A stretch of DNA of 13,836 nt, taken from assembly GCA_029880755.1 (NCBI GenBank), contig JAOUNW010000051.1, forward strand, positions 1 through 13,836. Reading direction: 5' to 3'. Of the stretch, positions 5,457 through 13,110 are shown piece by piece. Origin of the DNA: Gammaproteobacteria bacterium. GTDB lineage: Bacteria > Pseudomonadota > Gammaproteobacteria > Acidiferrobacterales > SZUA-150. Below the pieces are notes generated by a model. That model searched no databases. It was not told the DNA's origin and saw only the letters and a program-made list of their open reading frames with translations. Each line of letters begins with the position of its first letter. Positions within the stretch are counted from its first letter, which is position 1. A program made the translations under genes and the position numbers.

Positions 5457-6122
5457 TTAATGGTGCTTGGGTGATCCCGGCTTGTCCAGCCGCCACTGAT
5501 TCACCGCCAGCTTCACCTTAACGGTGGGCAGCCCATGATTTGCGGCGGTGGCGCTACGTGTCAGGAATATACGATCAGGCAGATCATGTCCGTTAACTGC
5601 GACATAGTTTGCATACTCTACAAACCAACCTGACTGCTCCAGATAACGTAACCTGCCCTGCTCATCCAGTTGCACCCGATTAATACTTGCCGGCTCCGGT
5701 ATACCACGCACCCAATACACCAGGCTTTCAATCGGCAGCAGCCACCCGGTGGTTTCGTAAATCAGGTTTTGAATGGTATCTGAGGTATATTGTCGTTGAT
5801 TGGCATCGATCAATATCACCTGATCCCGGTCCTGCTCCACTCGTATGTGCCCTTTGTTTAAAGGACCCGCCAGATCCAGTTGCTGCTGTTGCGCTTGCCG
5901 CTTCCAATTTAAATTCAGGTGCCAGCCTTCCTTTTTTGTCTGTAACACAACCCTGCCCGACAATTCCCAATTCTCTAGCGCCGTAATCCGCACTTGGCGT
6001 GCCTGCCAGGCGGGTGTGTCGACCGATGCCAACTCAGGCACGGTAGTAACACATCCCGCCAAAACGAGCGTGAAGGCGATAACAATGTTCTTGCCAATAC
6101 CTCTCAGAGCAAATTGAAGCAA
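5457..6122 (-). CDS. lolB: Outer membrane lipoprotein receptor LolB
   Basis: LolB accepts lipoproteins from the periplasmic carrier LolA and inserts them into the outer membrane; it is itself an outer-membrane lipoprotein. The 221-residue product has a lipoprotein signal with Arg7, Lys11, a hydrophobic run (IVIAFTLV) and the lipobox LAGC with lipidated Cys24. Val follows the cysteine, so there is no Asp inner-membrane retention signal. The mature part matches the family in WELSGRVVLQTKKEGWHLNLNW and the late GWFVEYANY and LPDRIFLTR segments. The predicted start is TTG at 6122; the frame carries a stop just upstream (at the end of the TPR gene) and no ATG or GTG before the signal peptide. No Shine-Dalgarno is visible, and CTG at residue 6 (then RGIGKN) is an alternative. 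The assignment rests on the lipobox, length and its place next to ispE. Confidence 0.88.
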   Translation of the reverse strand: MLQFALRGIGKNIVIAFTLVLAGCVTTVPELASVDTPAWQARQVRITALENWELSGRVVLQTKKEGWHLNLNWKRQAQQQQLDLAGPLNKGHIRVEQDRDQVILIDANQRQYTSDTIQNLIYETTGWLLPIESLVYWVRGIPEPASINRVQLDEQGRLRYLEQSGWFVEYANYVAVNGHDLPDRIFLTRSATAANHGLPTVKVKLAVNQWRLDKPGSPKHH

Positions 6123-6164
6123 GGAGCTGTCAGGATAGGATTTAATAGGACTATACGATCCGTA

Positions 6165-7913
6165 TTACTGGCCGAACTTCTTCATTACCGCTTCCAGCAT
6201 TTCATTATCCGGTGTCTCTTCCAATGCCCGGCGCCATATAGTGCGGGCCTGGGATTGCTGTCCCGCCACCCACAACACCTCTCCCAGATGGGCTGCGATT
6301 TCTGCGTCGTTACGAATACTCAGTGCTCGCCTTAACAAGCGCTCAGCCTCGTCGTAATTACCCATGCGGTACTGCACCCAGCCCATACTGTCTAATACAA
6401 ATGCATCGTCAGGGCGCAAGGCCAGCGCCTGCGCCACCAAGGCCTCCGCTTCTTCCAGACGATCCGTACGGTCCGCCAACGAGTAACCTAATGCATTCAG
6501 GGCATGCGCATTCTTGGGCTCCTTTTTCAAGATTACCCGCAGATCACGCTCCATCATCTCCAGATCATCCAGCTTTTCAGCGATCAGTGCCCGCGCATAG
6601 AGTATTTCTGTGTGTTCCTCCAGGGATACCAACGCGGCTGTAAGAATTTTCATGGACTCCGCATACTGCTTTGCTTCCCGCAGTATCTGATCCTCCACCA
6701 ACACCAGTTGCGCTTGCTGCTGGTCGTTGTTGGTCTGCTGACTGTGCAACAGTTTACGCGCTGCTTCCAGTTTCCCGCGACGCGCCATCACTACAGCCAG
6801 TCGAGTCTGGGCTTCAAAATAATAATTGTCGGAACTGATCTGCCGATACCATTTTTCAGCGGCAACATGATTTTTCTGCTCCTCGGCCACTTGACCCAGA
6901 TACAGTCTGGCCTGATCGTTGTCAGGTTCCAACTGCAAATGGCGAAGCAAATAGGTTTCTGCGTCCGCGTAACTGCCCACCTGTAACGATAAGAGCCCAA
7001 CCGCCAACACAGCATCAGCATCACTGGGCGATTCCTTGATCACGCGCTTGAATTGTTTGCGCGCCTCATCCCATTTTTTCTGGTCTACCAGAAAACGAGC
7101 ATAGTTCAGGCGGACTTTGGTGGCGCGGGGAAAACGGCCCAGAAACGTATCGTAAAAAGCATTGGCCTGGTCCGCACCTTTGCCGATAAGAATGCGCGCT
7201 TTGTAAAGCGCCGCGTCCTGCCAGTCAGGTTTAATCGTAAGCGCCTTCCCCACCGCTGCCAGCGCCTTGTCATGATCACCGGCACGTACACCCAGGTGCG
7301 CCAATGCCAGATATGCCTCCGGATTTTCCGGATGACTACTCACCAGTGTTTCCATCACTTCAAACGCCGTTTTCCGATTGCTCTGCGATGAAAGCACGCT
7401 TGCGGTACGTAAAAACACCGCGCCCAGCATATTGCGCTGTTTTGCTAACAACAGCGCCTTTTCAAAATGTAATTGCGCTTCCACCGGTTTTTCCAGATCA
7501 AGCAATACCTTGGCCAGTGTTTCCCGGGCTTCGATATTGTCCGGCGATAACTCTACCCAAAGATTTGCAGTATCCAGGGCATGATCCAGCTTTTTCGAGT
7601 AGATGGCTGCGCGCGTTGCCCTTGCTGCCAATCGGGGATCCCGGGTAGCCCGGGCGGCCCGATGCAACGAGTCCACAGCCTCGTCCAGCTGTCCCTGCTG
7701 ACCAGCGATTTCCCCTAACAATATGTCGTAAAGCACATTCGGTGTGAGCTCGACATTCGGTAAAGGATCTACCGTGAGAATATCGTCTTCACTCGCATGC
7801 GCCTGATCGACTTCTTCGGTTGGCTGTATTTGGGGGCCACTGGCGCACCCGAAAAGCGCCAGCAGCAATCCAAACCATAACGTAAAAAGAAAATTCTTTA
7901 AGCTGAAAAACAT
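6165..7913 (-). CDS. TPR-repeat lipoprotein
   Basis: The 582-residue protein starts with a short signal peptide and lipobox LFGC (20-23), so Cys23 is probably acylated and the protein anchored in the periplasm. The rest is a long array of tetratricopeptide repeats. Clear units lie at about 60-130, 195-230, 290-345 and, best conserved, 468-540, with NALGYSLADRTDRLEEAEAL and SMGWVQYRMGNYDEAERLLR. TPR arrays are protein-interaction scaffolds. The position before lolB corresponds, from memory, to the TPR gene PA4667 of Pseudomonas, whose precise role I cannot state. The ATG at 7913 is backed by AAGAGGA (7916-7922). Forty-two bases separate it from lolB, which suggests one transcript. It starts at the divergent intergenic region facing the CstA-like gene. 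Confidence 0.9.
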   Translation of the reverse strand: MFFSLKNFLFTLWFGLLLALFGCASGPQIQPTEEVDQAHASEDDILTVDPLPNVELTPNVLYDILLGEIAGQQGQLDEAVDSLHRAARATRDPRLAARATRAAIYSKKLDHALDTANLWVELSPDNIEARETLAKVLLDLEKPVEAQLHFEKALLLAKQRNMLGAVFLRTASVLSSQSNRKTAFEVMETLVSSHPENPEAYLALAHLGVRAGDHDKALAAVGKALTIKPDWQDAALYKARILIGKGADQANAFYDTFLGRFPRATKVRLNYARFLVDQKKWDEARKQFKRVIKESPSDADAVLAVGLLSLQVGSYADAETYLLRHLQLEPDNDQARLYLGQVAEEQKNHVAAEKWYRQISSDNYYFEAQTRLAVVMARRGKLEAARKLLHSQQTNNDQQQAQLVLVEDQILREAKQYAESMKILTAALVSLEEHTEILYARALIAEKLDDLEMMERDLRVILKKEPKNAHALNALGYSLADRTDRLEEAEALVAQALALRPDDAFVLDSMGWVQYRMGNYDEAERLLRRALSIRNDAEIAAHLGEVLWVAGQQSQARTIWRRALEETPDNEMLEAVMKKFGQ

Positions 7914-8068
7914 AATCCTCTTAACAACCCTAAGCTATATTCAATTCCTCTGGGATGCCCAAACCCGCCCTGAGTTCCGGACATTTCATCTTTCCAACAC
8001 TAAGATAGGGTCATTATCACAGAAATCCACTGCTATACAGCAAAGAGAAGCTGTCCGATAATCACGAA
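7914..8068. promoter_or_regulatory. Divergent promoter region, TPR gene and CstA-like gene
   Basis: This 155-base region must hold promoters for both directions. For the minus strand I see an extended -10 TGTGATAAT (8013-8021) and, nearer the TPR gene, TTGGGC (7955-7960 area) 17 bases before TATAGC. For the plus strand there is an extended -10 TGCTATACA (8031-8039), without a good -35, giving initiation about 23 bases before the CstA-like ATG. The opposing extended -10 elements are only ten bases apart, so the two promoters may compete. All these are weak matches found by eye. Confidence 0.35.
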
Positions 8069-9784
8069 ATGAACCAGGAACCGATAAATGTGCTTTTTTT
8101 GCTGGCAACTGCGCTGATTGTATTTGCGCTTGGATACCGATTTTACGCCAAGTTGCTGGCGCTGGCTTTATTCCGTCCCAATGCCGATTATAGTACACCT
8201 GCCATCCTGGACGAGAAAGGCAGGCCCGCCCCCCCTTGCCGCAAACCCGTGTTGTTTGGTCATCACGTGGTTGCCATATCCGCCGGTACTACCCTTATAG
8301 GAACCACCCTGGCCGCATTCTGGGGCTGGATTCCTGCATTTTTGTGGCTGGTAACCGGTACCGTGGTCGCCGCCGGCACATACGGATTCGGTGCATTGTG
8401 GTTATCGGCAACTTTTCCAAATCGCGGCCTGGAGGCCATTACCGGCAAGTTGTTTGGCTCAGGCATGCGTGAACTGACCCTGATTTTAACCACTATCGTA
8501 TTGCTGCTAATCAGTGCCGTTTTCGTCTGGCTGGCCACTGAGGTGCTTGCGGCCTATCCAGCGGCTGTACTGGGCTTCTGGATCCAGGTGCCATTGGCCT
8601 TGGCCCTTGGTGCATTCTGGCACAGGCAGGGACAAGAGAATCTGATTCTGACCTCTGTTGGCATCCTGTTTGTAGCCGTCATTCTGATCGCGATGCTTGG
8701 AGGAACGGGATTCGGATTTAGCGGCGCTCTGAATATTAATGTCGGGGACAGCCCAATGATTTCTGTGGATGCCCGTTTCATCTGGGCAATACTGATCATT
8801 GTGCTGGTATATCATGGCTTGCGCTTACCCGTAGATAAACTGGTGCGACCACGTGCTTATTTGACGGCGTTACAGGTAGGGCTGTTTCTGTTGTGGTTTC
8901 TATTGGGAGCGCTCATATCAGCGCCCGCGATCACAGCCCCTGAATTCCACGGTACGCCTGGCGCCCCCGGGATTATGCCCTGGCTTTTTATCACCCTCGT
9001 TAGTGGCGCCCTGGCCGGCTTTCATATGCTGATCGCTCATGGCATCACGGGCCCAGCCATGGATCAGGCCAGTGATGCTCGGAATCTGGGCTACGGTGGC
9101 GCCCTGGTGGATGGAGTATTGGCTATCACTGCCCTGGTAATCAGTATTACCGCGTTCAAAAATAGAACGGATTGGGAAAACTTTTACCAATCCTGGCAAG
9201 GGATCCAGGATTTGCCAAAAATCCTGAACCTTTATATTGAAGGCTTTGGCCAGTTCACCGCCCATATCGGACTTGGCGAACACCTAAGCACCAACCTCGC
9301 CGCCATTGTTATCCTCGGTCTACTGACCTGCGCCCTGGATGCCACCATGGCTGTGTTAAAACAGAACATACAAAAAGTGACCCAGCCCATTAACTTCTCT
9401 CGCGTGAACAAAAAGAAGTTTGTCTTGTTCCTGACCACTCTGATGTTAACGATAATAATATTCCTGGACGGCAAGGGCGCAGGAGGTAGAGTGTTGTGGC
9501 CGCTTTGGGGTATTACCAATCATGTACTGGCCTTTGTTATGTTCATTGTGCTGTCCCTGATTGTGCACCAGCGCCAACAGTTGTGGCAGCCATTACTTTT
9601 ACCGATTGCTTTTCTTATAGTGATCACCACCTGGGCCTGGGTGATAATCCTTCCCATCTGGTGGGAAAATGGCAATTGGCCGGCACTTTTGACAGGACTT
9701 CTTTTGCTGCTTATCGAGCTGGTTGTGGCAACAAAAACGGCTCAGGCCCTATACTTACTGATAAACAAGCACCGGCAAGCTTGA
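8069..9784 (+). CDS. CstA-family membrane transporter (divergent, short)
   Basis: The 571-residue protein is very hydrophobic, with some 13-15 likely membrane spans. It carries CstA-family landmarks in order: YRFYAK (23-28), YSTPA (41-45), FGHHVVAISAG (63-73) followed by GWIPAFLWLVTG, RAYLTALQVG (262-271), FITLVSGALAGFHMLIAHG (307-325), ARNLGYGG (337-344), and GGRVLWPLWGITNHVLA (472-488). Known members (CstA, BtsT) import pyruvate or peptides during carbon limitation, and E. coli CstA is about 700 residues, so this one is short. Where CstA has SGTTPK after GFH, this protein has HGITGP, so the substrate may differ. The ATG at 8069 has no clear Shine-Dalgarno; GTG at codon 8 preceded by CAGGAA is a possible alternative. 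It sits between the TPR gene and hemA, which are normally adjacent, and looks like a later addition. No two-component sensor gene is nearby. Confidence 0.82.
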   Translation: MNQEPINVLFLLATALIVFALGYRFYAKLLALALFRPNADYSTPAILDEKGRPAPPCRKPVLFGHHVVAISAGTTLIGTTLAAFWGWIPAFLWLVTGTVVAAGTYGFGALWLSATFPNRGLEAITGKLFGSGMRELTLILTTIVLLLISAVFVWLATEVLAAYPAAVLGFWIQVPLALALGAFWHRQGQENLILTSVGILFVAVILIAMLGGTGFGFSGALNINVGDSPMISVDARFIWAILIIVLVYHGLRLPVDKLVRPRAYLTALQVGLFLLWFLLGALISAPAITAPEFHGTPGAPGIMPWLFITLVSGALAGFHMLIAHGITGPAMDQASDARNLGYGGALVDGVLAITALVISITAFKNRTDWENFYQSWQGIQDLPKILNLYIEGFGQFTAHIGLGEHLSTNLAAIVILGLLTCALDATMAVLKQNIQKVTQPINFSRVNKKKFVLFLTTLMLTIIIFLDGKGAGGRVLWPLWGITNHVLAFVMFIVLSLIVHQRQQLWQPLLLPIAFLIVITTWAWVIILPIWWENGNWPALLTGLLLLLIELVVATKTAQALYLLINKHRQA

Positions 9785-9808
9785 CACCATTGCTCCATCC
9801 GTCAGAAT
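9781..9808 (+). promoter_or_regulatory. Candidate sigma-70 promoter for hemA
   Basis: A perfect TTGACA (9781-9786) overlaps the stop codon of the CstA-like gene. After 16 bases CAGAAT (9803-9808) matches TATAAT at four of six positions. Initiation near 9815 would give a hemA leader of about 30 bases. This would let hemA be expressed independently of the inserted transporter gene. Confidence 0.45.
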
Positions 9809-9844
9809 CCAGCGATACCACCTTCGGTTTAGACAAACGCACCC

Positions 9845-11101
9845 ATGTACCTCGTCGCATTCGGCATTAATCATCATACCGCCCCGGTCGCTATCCGGGA
9901 GCAGGCAGCCTTTGCGCCGGAAAAACTGCCGGAAGCACTACAGGGTATTCGTGACAGCGGTGCCGCAAAAGAAGCCACCATTGTCTCTACCTGCAACCGC
10001 ACCGAGTTGTACTGTCACCTGGAAGATGAAAAAAGCCTGTCTGCCCTGGAATGGTTCTGCAATTACCACCGGTTCCGGCAAACCGATATCCAGCCCTATC
10101 TCTATCAGCACCCAGGCAAAGATGCGGTCAAGCATGCTTTTCGGGTTGCCGCCGGACTGGATTCTCTTATCCTGGGAGAACCGCAAATCCTGGGGCAAAT
10201 GAAAGACGCCTTCGCCCAGGCACATAAGTACGGGGCAACGGGAAAACTGTTAAACCGCCTGTTCCAGCAGACCTTTTCGGTGGCCAAACAGGTACGTACC
10301 GACACAGCCATCGGTGCCAGCGCCGTATCCGTCGCCTTCGCTGCTGTCACCCTGGCCAAACAAATCTTCTCACATCTGTCCGAGCAAACCGTTCTACTGA
10401 TTGGCGCGGGAGAGACTATTGAGCTCTGCGCTCGCCACCTGAAAGAACAGAAAGTCAAACACATGATTGTCGCCAATCGCACACTGGAGCGGGCGAAAAT
10501 CCTTGCGGACATGTTCGGTGCGGAAGCCATAACCTTGACAGAAATGCCATCACGCCTGAGTGAAGCAGATATTATTATTTCTTCCACCGCAAGCCAGCTA
10601 CCTATTCTGGGAAAGGGTGCTGTGGAAAAGGCACTGAAACAACGCAAACATAAACCTGTTTTCATGGTTGATATCGCGGTACCACGCGATATCGAGCCCG
10701 AAGTTGCCGAGCTTGGCGATGTTTATCTTTATACTGTGGACGACTTAAAAGATGTCATTGATGAGAATCTTCAGTCACGCCAGGAAGCGGCCAAAGAGGC
10801 TGAGAAAATTATCGAGACACAGGTTCAGGGTTTTATGACCTGGATCCGATCACAAGACGCCGTGCCCACGATACGCGAGCTACGCGAAAGCAGTGACGCA
10901 ATCCGCGAAGCGGAATTGAAACGAGCCATGGCCCGACTGGCGAAGGGAGAAGACCCGGAAAAGATTATTCAGGAACTGGCTCGCGCATTAACCAACAAGT
11001 TTACTCATGCCCCGAGTGCTGCGCTGCAACAAGCTGATCATGATGGCAATGCTGATCTGTTGGCGGCGGCACGCCGATTGTTCAACCTGTCTGACGATTA
11101 A
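9845..11101 (+). CDS. hemA: Glutamyl-tRNA reductase
   Basis: HemA reduces glutamyl-tRNA(Glu) with NADPH to glutamate-1-semialdehyde, the first committed step of tetrapyrrole synthesis by the C5 route. The 418-residue protein matches E. coli HemA in length and layout. The catalytic domain (about 1-155) begins MYLVAFGINHHTAPV and has the nucleophile Cys50 in STCNRTELY. VAAGLDSLILGEPQILGQMK follows at 101-120. The NADPH domain (about 180-300) has LLIGAGE (184-190). The C-terminal helical dimerisation domain follows, with a long spinal helix around 300-335. The ATG at 9845 fits the family N-terminus, but no Shine-Dalgarno is visible. A candidate promoter overlaps the preceding stop codon. prfA starts six bases after its stop, the hemA-prfA order being characteristic of gammaproteobacteria. 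Confidence 0.97.
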   Translation: MYLVAFGINHHTAPVAIREQAAFAPEKLPEALQGIRDSGAAKEATIVSTCNRTELYCHLEDEKSLSALEWFCNYHRFRQTDIQPYLYQHPGKDAVKHAFRVAAGLDSLILGEPQILGQMKDAFAQAHKYGATGKLLNRLFQQTFSVAKQVRTDTAIGASAVSVAFAAVTLAKQIFSHLSEQTVLLIGAGETIELCARHLKEQKVKHMIVANRTLERAKILADMFGAEAITLTEMPSRLSEADIIISSTASQLPILGKGAVEKALKQRKHKPVFMVDIAVPRDIEPEVAELGDVYLYTVDDLKDVIDENLQSRQEAAKEAEKIIETQVQGFMTWIRSQDAVPTIRELRESSDAIREAELKRAMARLAKGEDPEKIIQELARALTNKFTHAPSAALQQADHDGNADLLAAARRLFNLSDD

Positions 11102-11107
11102 AATTGT

Positions 11108-12193
11108 ATGAATCCCTCCATCCAGGCAAAGCTGGAGAATCTTGTTCAGCGCGCGGAAGAGATTAATGCTGAACTGTCTGACCCTGGCATCACCAGTAAC
11201 CAGAACCAGTTTCGCAAACTGTCTCAGGAATACGCCGAAATCTCTCCGGTAGTCGCCCAGTACCAGGCCTACCGTCAGGTATTCGAGGAAAAACAATCGG
11301 CGGAAGCCATGCTGAATGACAGTGATACGGAAATACGCAAAATGGCCCACGAAGAATTGGCGGGTCTGGAACAGAAAATAGAGTCCCTGGAACAGGAACT
11401 GCAGAAATTGCTGTTGCCGAAAGATCCTAATGACGAGCGCAATATCTTTCTGGAAATTCGCGCGGGCACCGGTGGCGATGAAGCAGCGTTGTTCGCCGGC
11501 GATCTTTTTCGCATGTATAGCTACTTCGCCGAGGCACATAAATGGAAAGTGGAGGTCATAAGTAGCAGCGCCAGCGAAGTAGGCGGTTATAAAGAAATTA
11601 TTACCCGTATTATCGGCAGGGGCGCCTACTCACGGCTCAAGTTTGAGTCCGGTGGACATCGTGTACAGCGCGTCCCGCAAACGGAAACCCAGGGTCGCAT
11701 TCACACCTCGGCATGCACGGTGGCGGTCATGCCGGAAGCCGACGAAATCGGCGACATTGAAATCAATCCGGCAGATTTGCGCATCGATACCTATCGTGCC
11801 TCCGGCGCCGGCGGACAACACGTTAACCGCACAGATTCTGCGGTGCGCATTACGCACATTCCCAGCGGCATGGTGGTAGAGTGTCAGGACGAGCGCTCGC
11901 AACACAAAAACAAGGCGAGCGCCATGTCTGTGCTGCGCTCACGCTTACTCGAAAAACAACAAAGAGAACAACAGGAAAAAGAAGCAGCGACGCGAAAGAG
12001 CCTGGTGGGTAGTGGTGATCGTTCTCAACGCATTCGCACCTATAACTTCCCCCAGGGGCGGGTCACCGACCATCGTATCAACCTGACATTATATAAACTG
12101 GACCAGGTAATGATGGGCGATCTGGACGATATTATTGATCCCCTGATTGCTACGGACCAGGCTGAGATGCTTGCGGAACTGGCCAGCGCATAA
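11108..12193 (+). CDS. prfA: Peptide chain release factor 1
   Basis: RF1 reads UAA and UAG stop codons and triggers peptide release. The 361-residue protein is collinear with E. coli RF1 (360). The catalytic loop GGQ is at 235-237 in SGAGGQHVN; its Gln237 is the expected methylation target of PrmC, encoded next door. The codon-reading tripeptide is Pro190-Gln191-Thr192, in RVPQTETQGRIHTSA, where E. coli RF1 has PAT; the class is clearly RF1 (PxT) and not RF2 (SPF). LEIRAGTGGDEAALFAGDLFR (115-135) and the DERSQHKNKA segment are also conserved. It starts six bases after hemA with no Shine-Dalgarno, suggesting translational coupling, and is followed by prmC after 14 bases. Confidence 0.97.
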   Translation: MNPSIQAKLENLVQRAEEINAELSDPGITSNQNQFRKLSQEYAEISPVVAQYQAYRQVFEEKQSAEAMLNDSDTEIRKMAHEELAGLEQKIESLEQELQKLLLPKDPNDERNIFLEIRAGTGGDEAALFAGDLFRMYSYFAEAHKWKVEVISSSASEVGGYKEIITRIIGRGAYSRLKFESGGHRVQRVPQTETQGRIHTSACTVAVMPEADEIGDIEINPADLRIDTYRASGAGGQHVNRTDSAVRITHIPSGMVVECQDERSQHKNKASAMSVLRSRLLEKQQREQQEKEAATRKSLVGSGDRSQRIRTYNFPQGRVTDHRINLTLYKLDQVMMGDLDDIIDPLIATDQAEMLAELASA

Positions 12194-12207
12194 TACCGAC
12201 TCTTCGT

Positions 12208-13104
12208 ATGACGCCCCTAAAATCTATTTCAAACAATCCGACGATGTCAGTGTCTAATGCCTTGGTATGGGCTAGCGAGGAACTTCATCGCAGTGAGAAT
12301 CCACGGCTGGATGCAGAAGTCCTGTTGCGAAAGGTTTGCGGATACAGTCATGCCCAACTGATCAGCCACTCCAGCGATTTGCTTTCCGGCAGCCAGTGGC
12401 AACATTATCGGCACCTTGTAGACGAGCGCATTAATGGAAAACCTATAGCCTATTTAACAGGCACAAGAGAATTCTGGTCGCTGGCTATGGAGGTAACACC
12501 CGATACCCTGATTCCTCGACCGGAAACAGAATTACTGGTTGAGCAGGCATTAGCTATTATCCCTACAGATCAGGCCTGGACGATTGCCGACCTAGGCACA
12601 GGCTCTGGCGCTATAGCCATTGCAATCGCCAAGGAAAGGCCATTGAGCATTGTGATTGCAGTGGATAATTCCTTACCCGCCTTAGGAATCGCCCGGAAAA
12701 ATGCTGTTACTCACAATGCCGGTAATATTCGCTTTTGCGCGACAGACTGGTTAAGTACATTTTCCGGAAATCATTTTGACTTAATCATCAGTAATCCTCC
12801 CTATATTAAAATCGGTGATTTACATTTATCGCAAGGGGATTTGAGATTTGAGCCAACGTCAGCCTTAACTAGCGGCGATGACGGTCTCATGGACATAAGG
12901 GTTATTGCAGATAGCGCCAAGTATTCTCTGAAAGCAGCCGGATATTTGCTATTGGAGCATGGCTTCGACCAACAACAGGCGGTGAAAAAAATTCTCTCAG
13001 AGGACAATTATCAAAACATACACTGCGTCAGAGATCTCGCCGGCAACAACCGCGTTACTTTCTGCCAAACTGGCCGTGACTCTGTTTCAGGCATCATGTT
13101 ATAA
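12208..13104 (+). CDS. prmC: Release factor glutamine N5-methyltransferase
   Basis: PrmC (HemK) methylates the GGQ glutamine of RF1 and RF2 using S-adenosylmethionine. The N-terminal helical substrate-binding domain (about 15-95) includes NPRLDAEVLL and the signature REFWSL. The Rossmann methyltransferase domain follows with LIPRPETELLVE (101-112), the SAM loop ADLGTGSGAIAIAIA (127-141), and the catalytic NPPY (196-199), then GDLRFEPTSAL. The protein has 298 residues as called, longer than the E. coli protein by about 20. The ATG at 12208 is uncertain: residue 13 (ATG at 12244) aligns better with the E. coli start, and neither has a Shine-Dalgarno. Codon use looks more A/T-rich in the second half than in hemA and prfA. 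It lies between prfA and moeB as in other gammaproteobacteria. Confidence 0.94.
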   Translation: MTPLKSISNNPTMSVSNALVWASEELHRSENPRLDAEVLLRKVCGYSHAQLISHSSDLLSGSQWQHYRHLVDERINGKPIAYLTGTREFWSLAMEVTPDTLIPRPETELLVEQALAIIPTDQAWTIADLGTGSGAIAIAIAKERPLSIVIAVDNSLPALGIARKNAVTHNAGNIRFCATDWLSTFSGNHFDLIISNPPYIKIGDLHLSQGDLRFEPTSALTSGDDGLMDIRVIADSAKYSLKAAGYLLLEHGFDQQQAVKKILSEDNYQNIHCVRDLAGNNRVTFCQTGRDSVSGIML

Positions 13105-13110
13105 AATCAC

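Noticed and set aside
10105..11539. Minus-strand open frames of 186 and 183 codons opposite hemA and prfA
   Set aside because: They are antisense to two well-conserved genes and their translations show only reversed codon-bias composition, not protein-like motifs.
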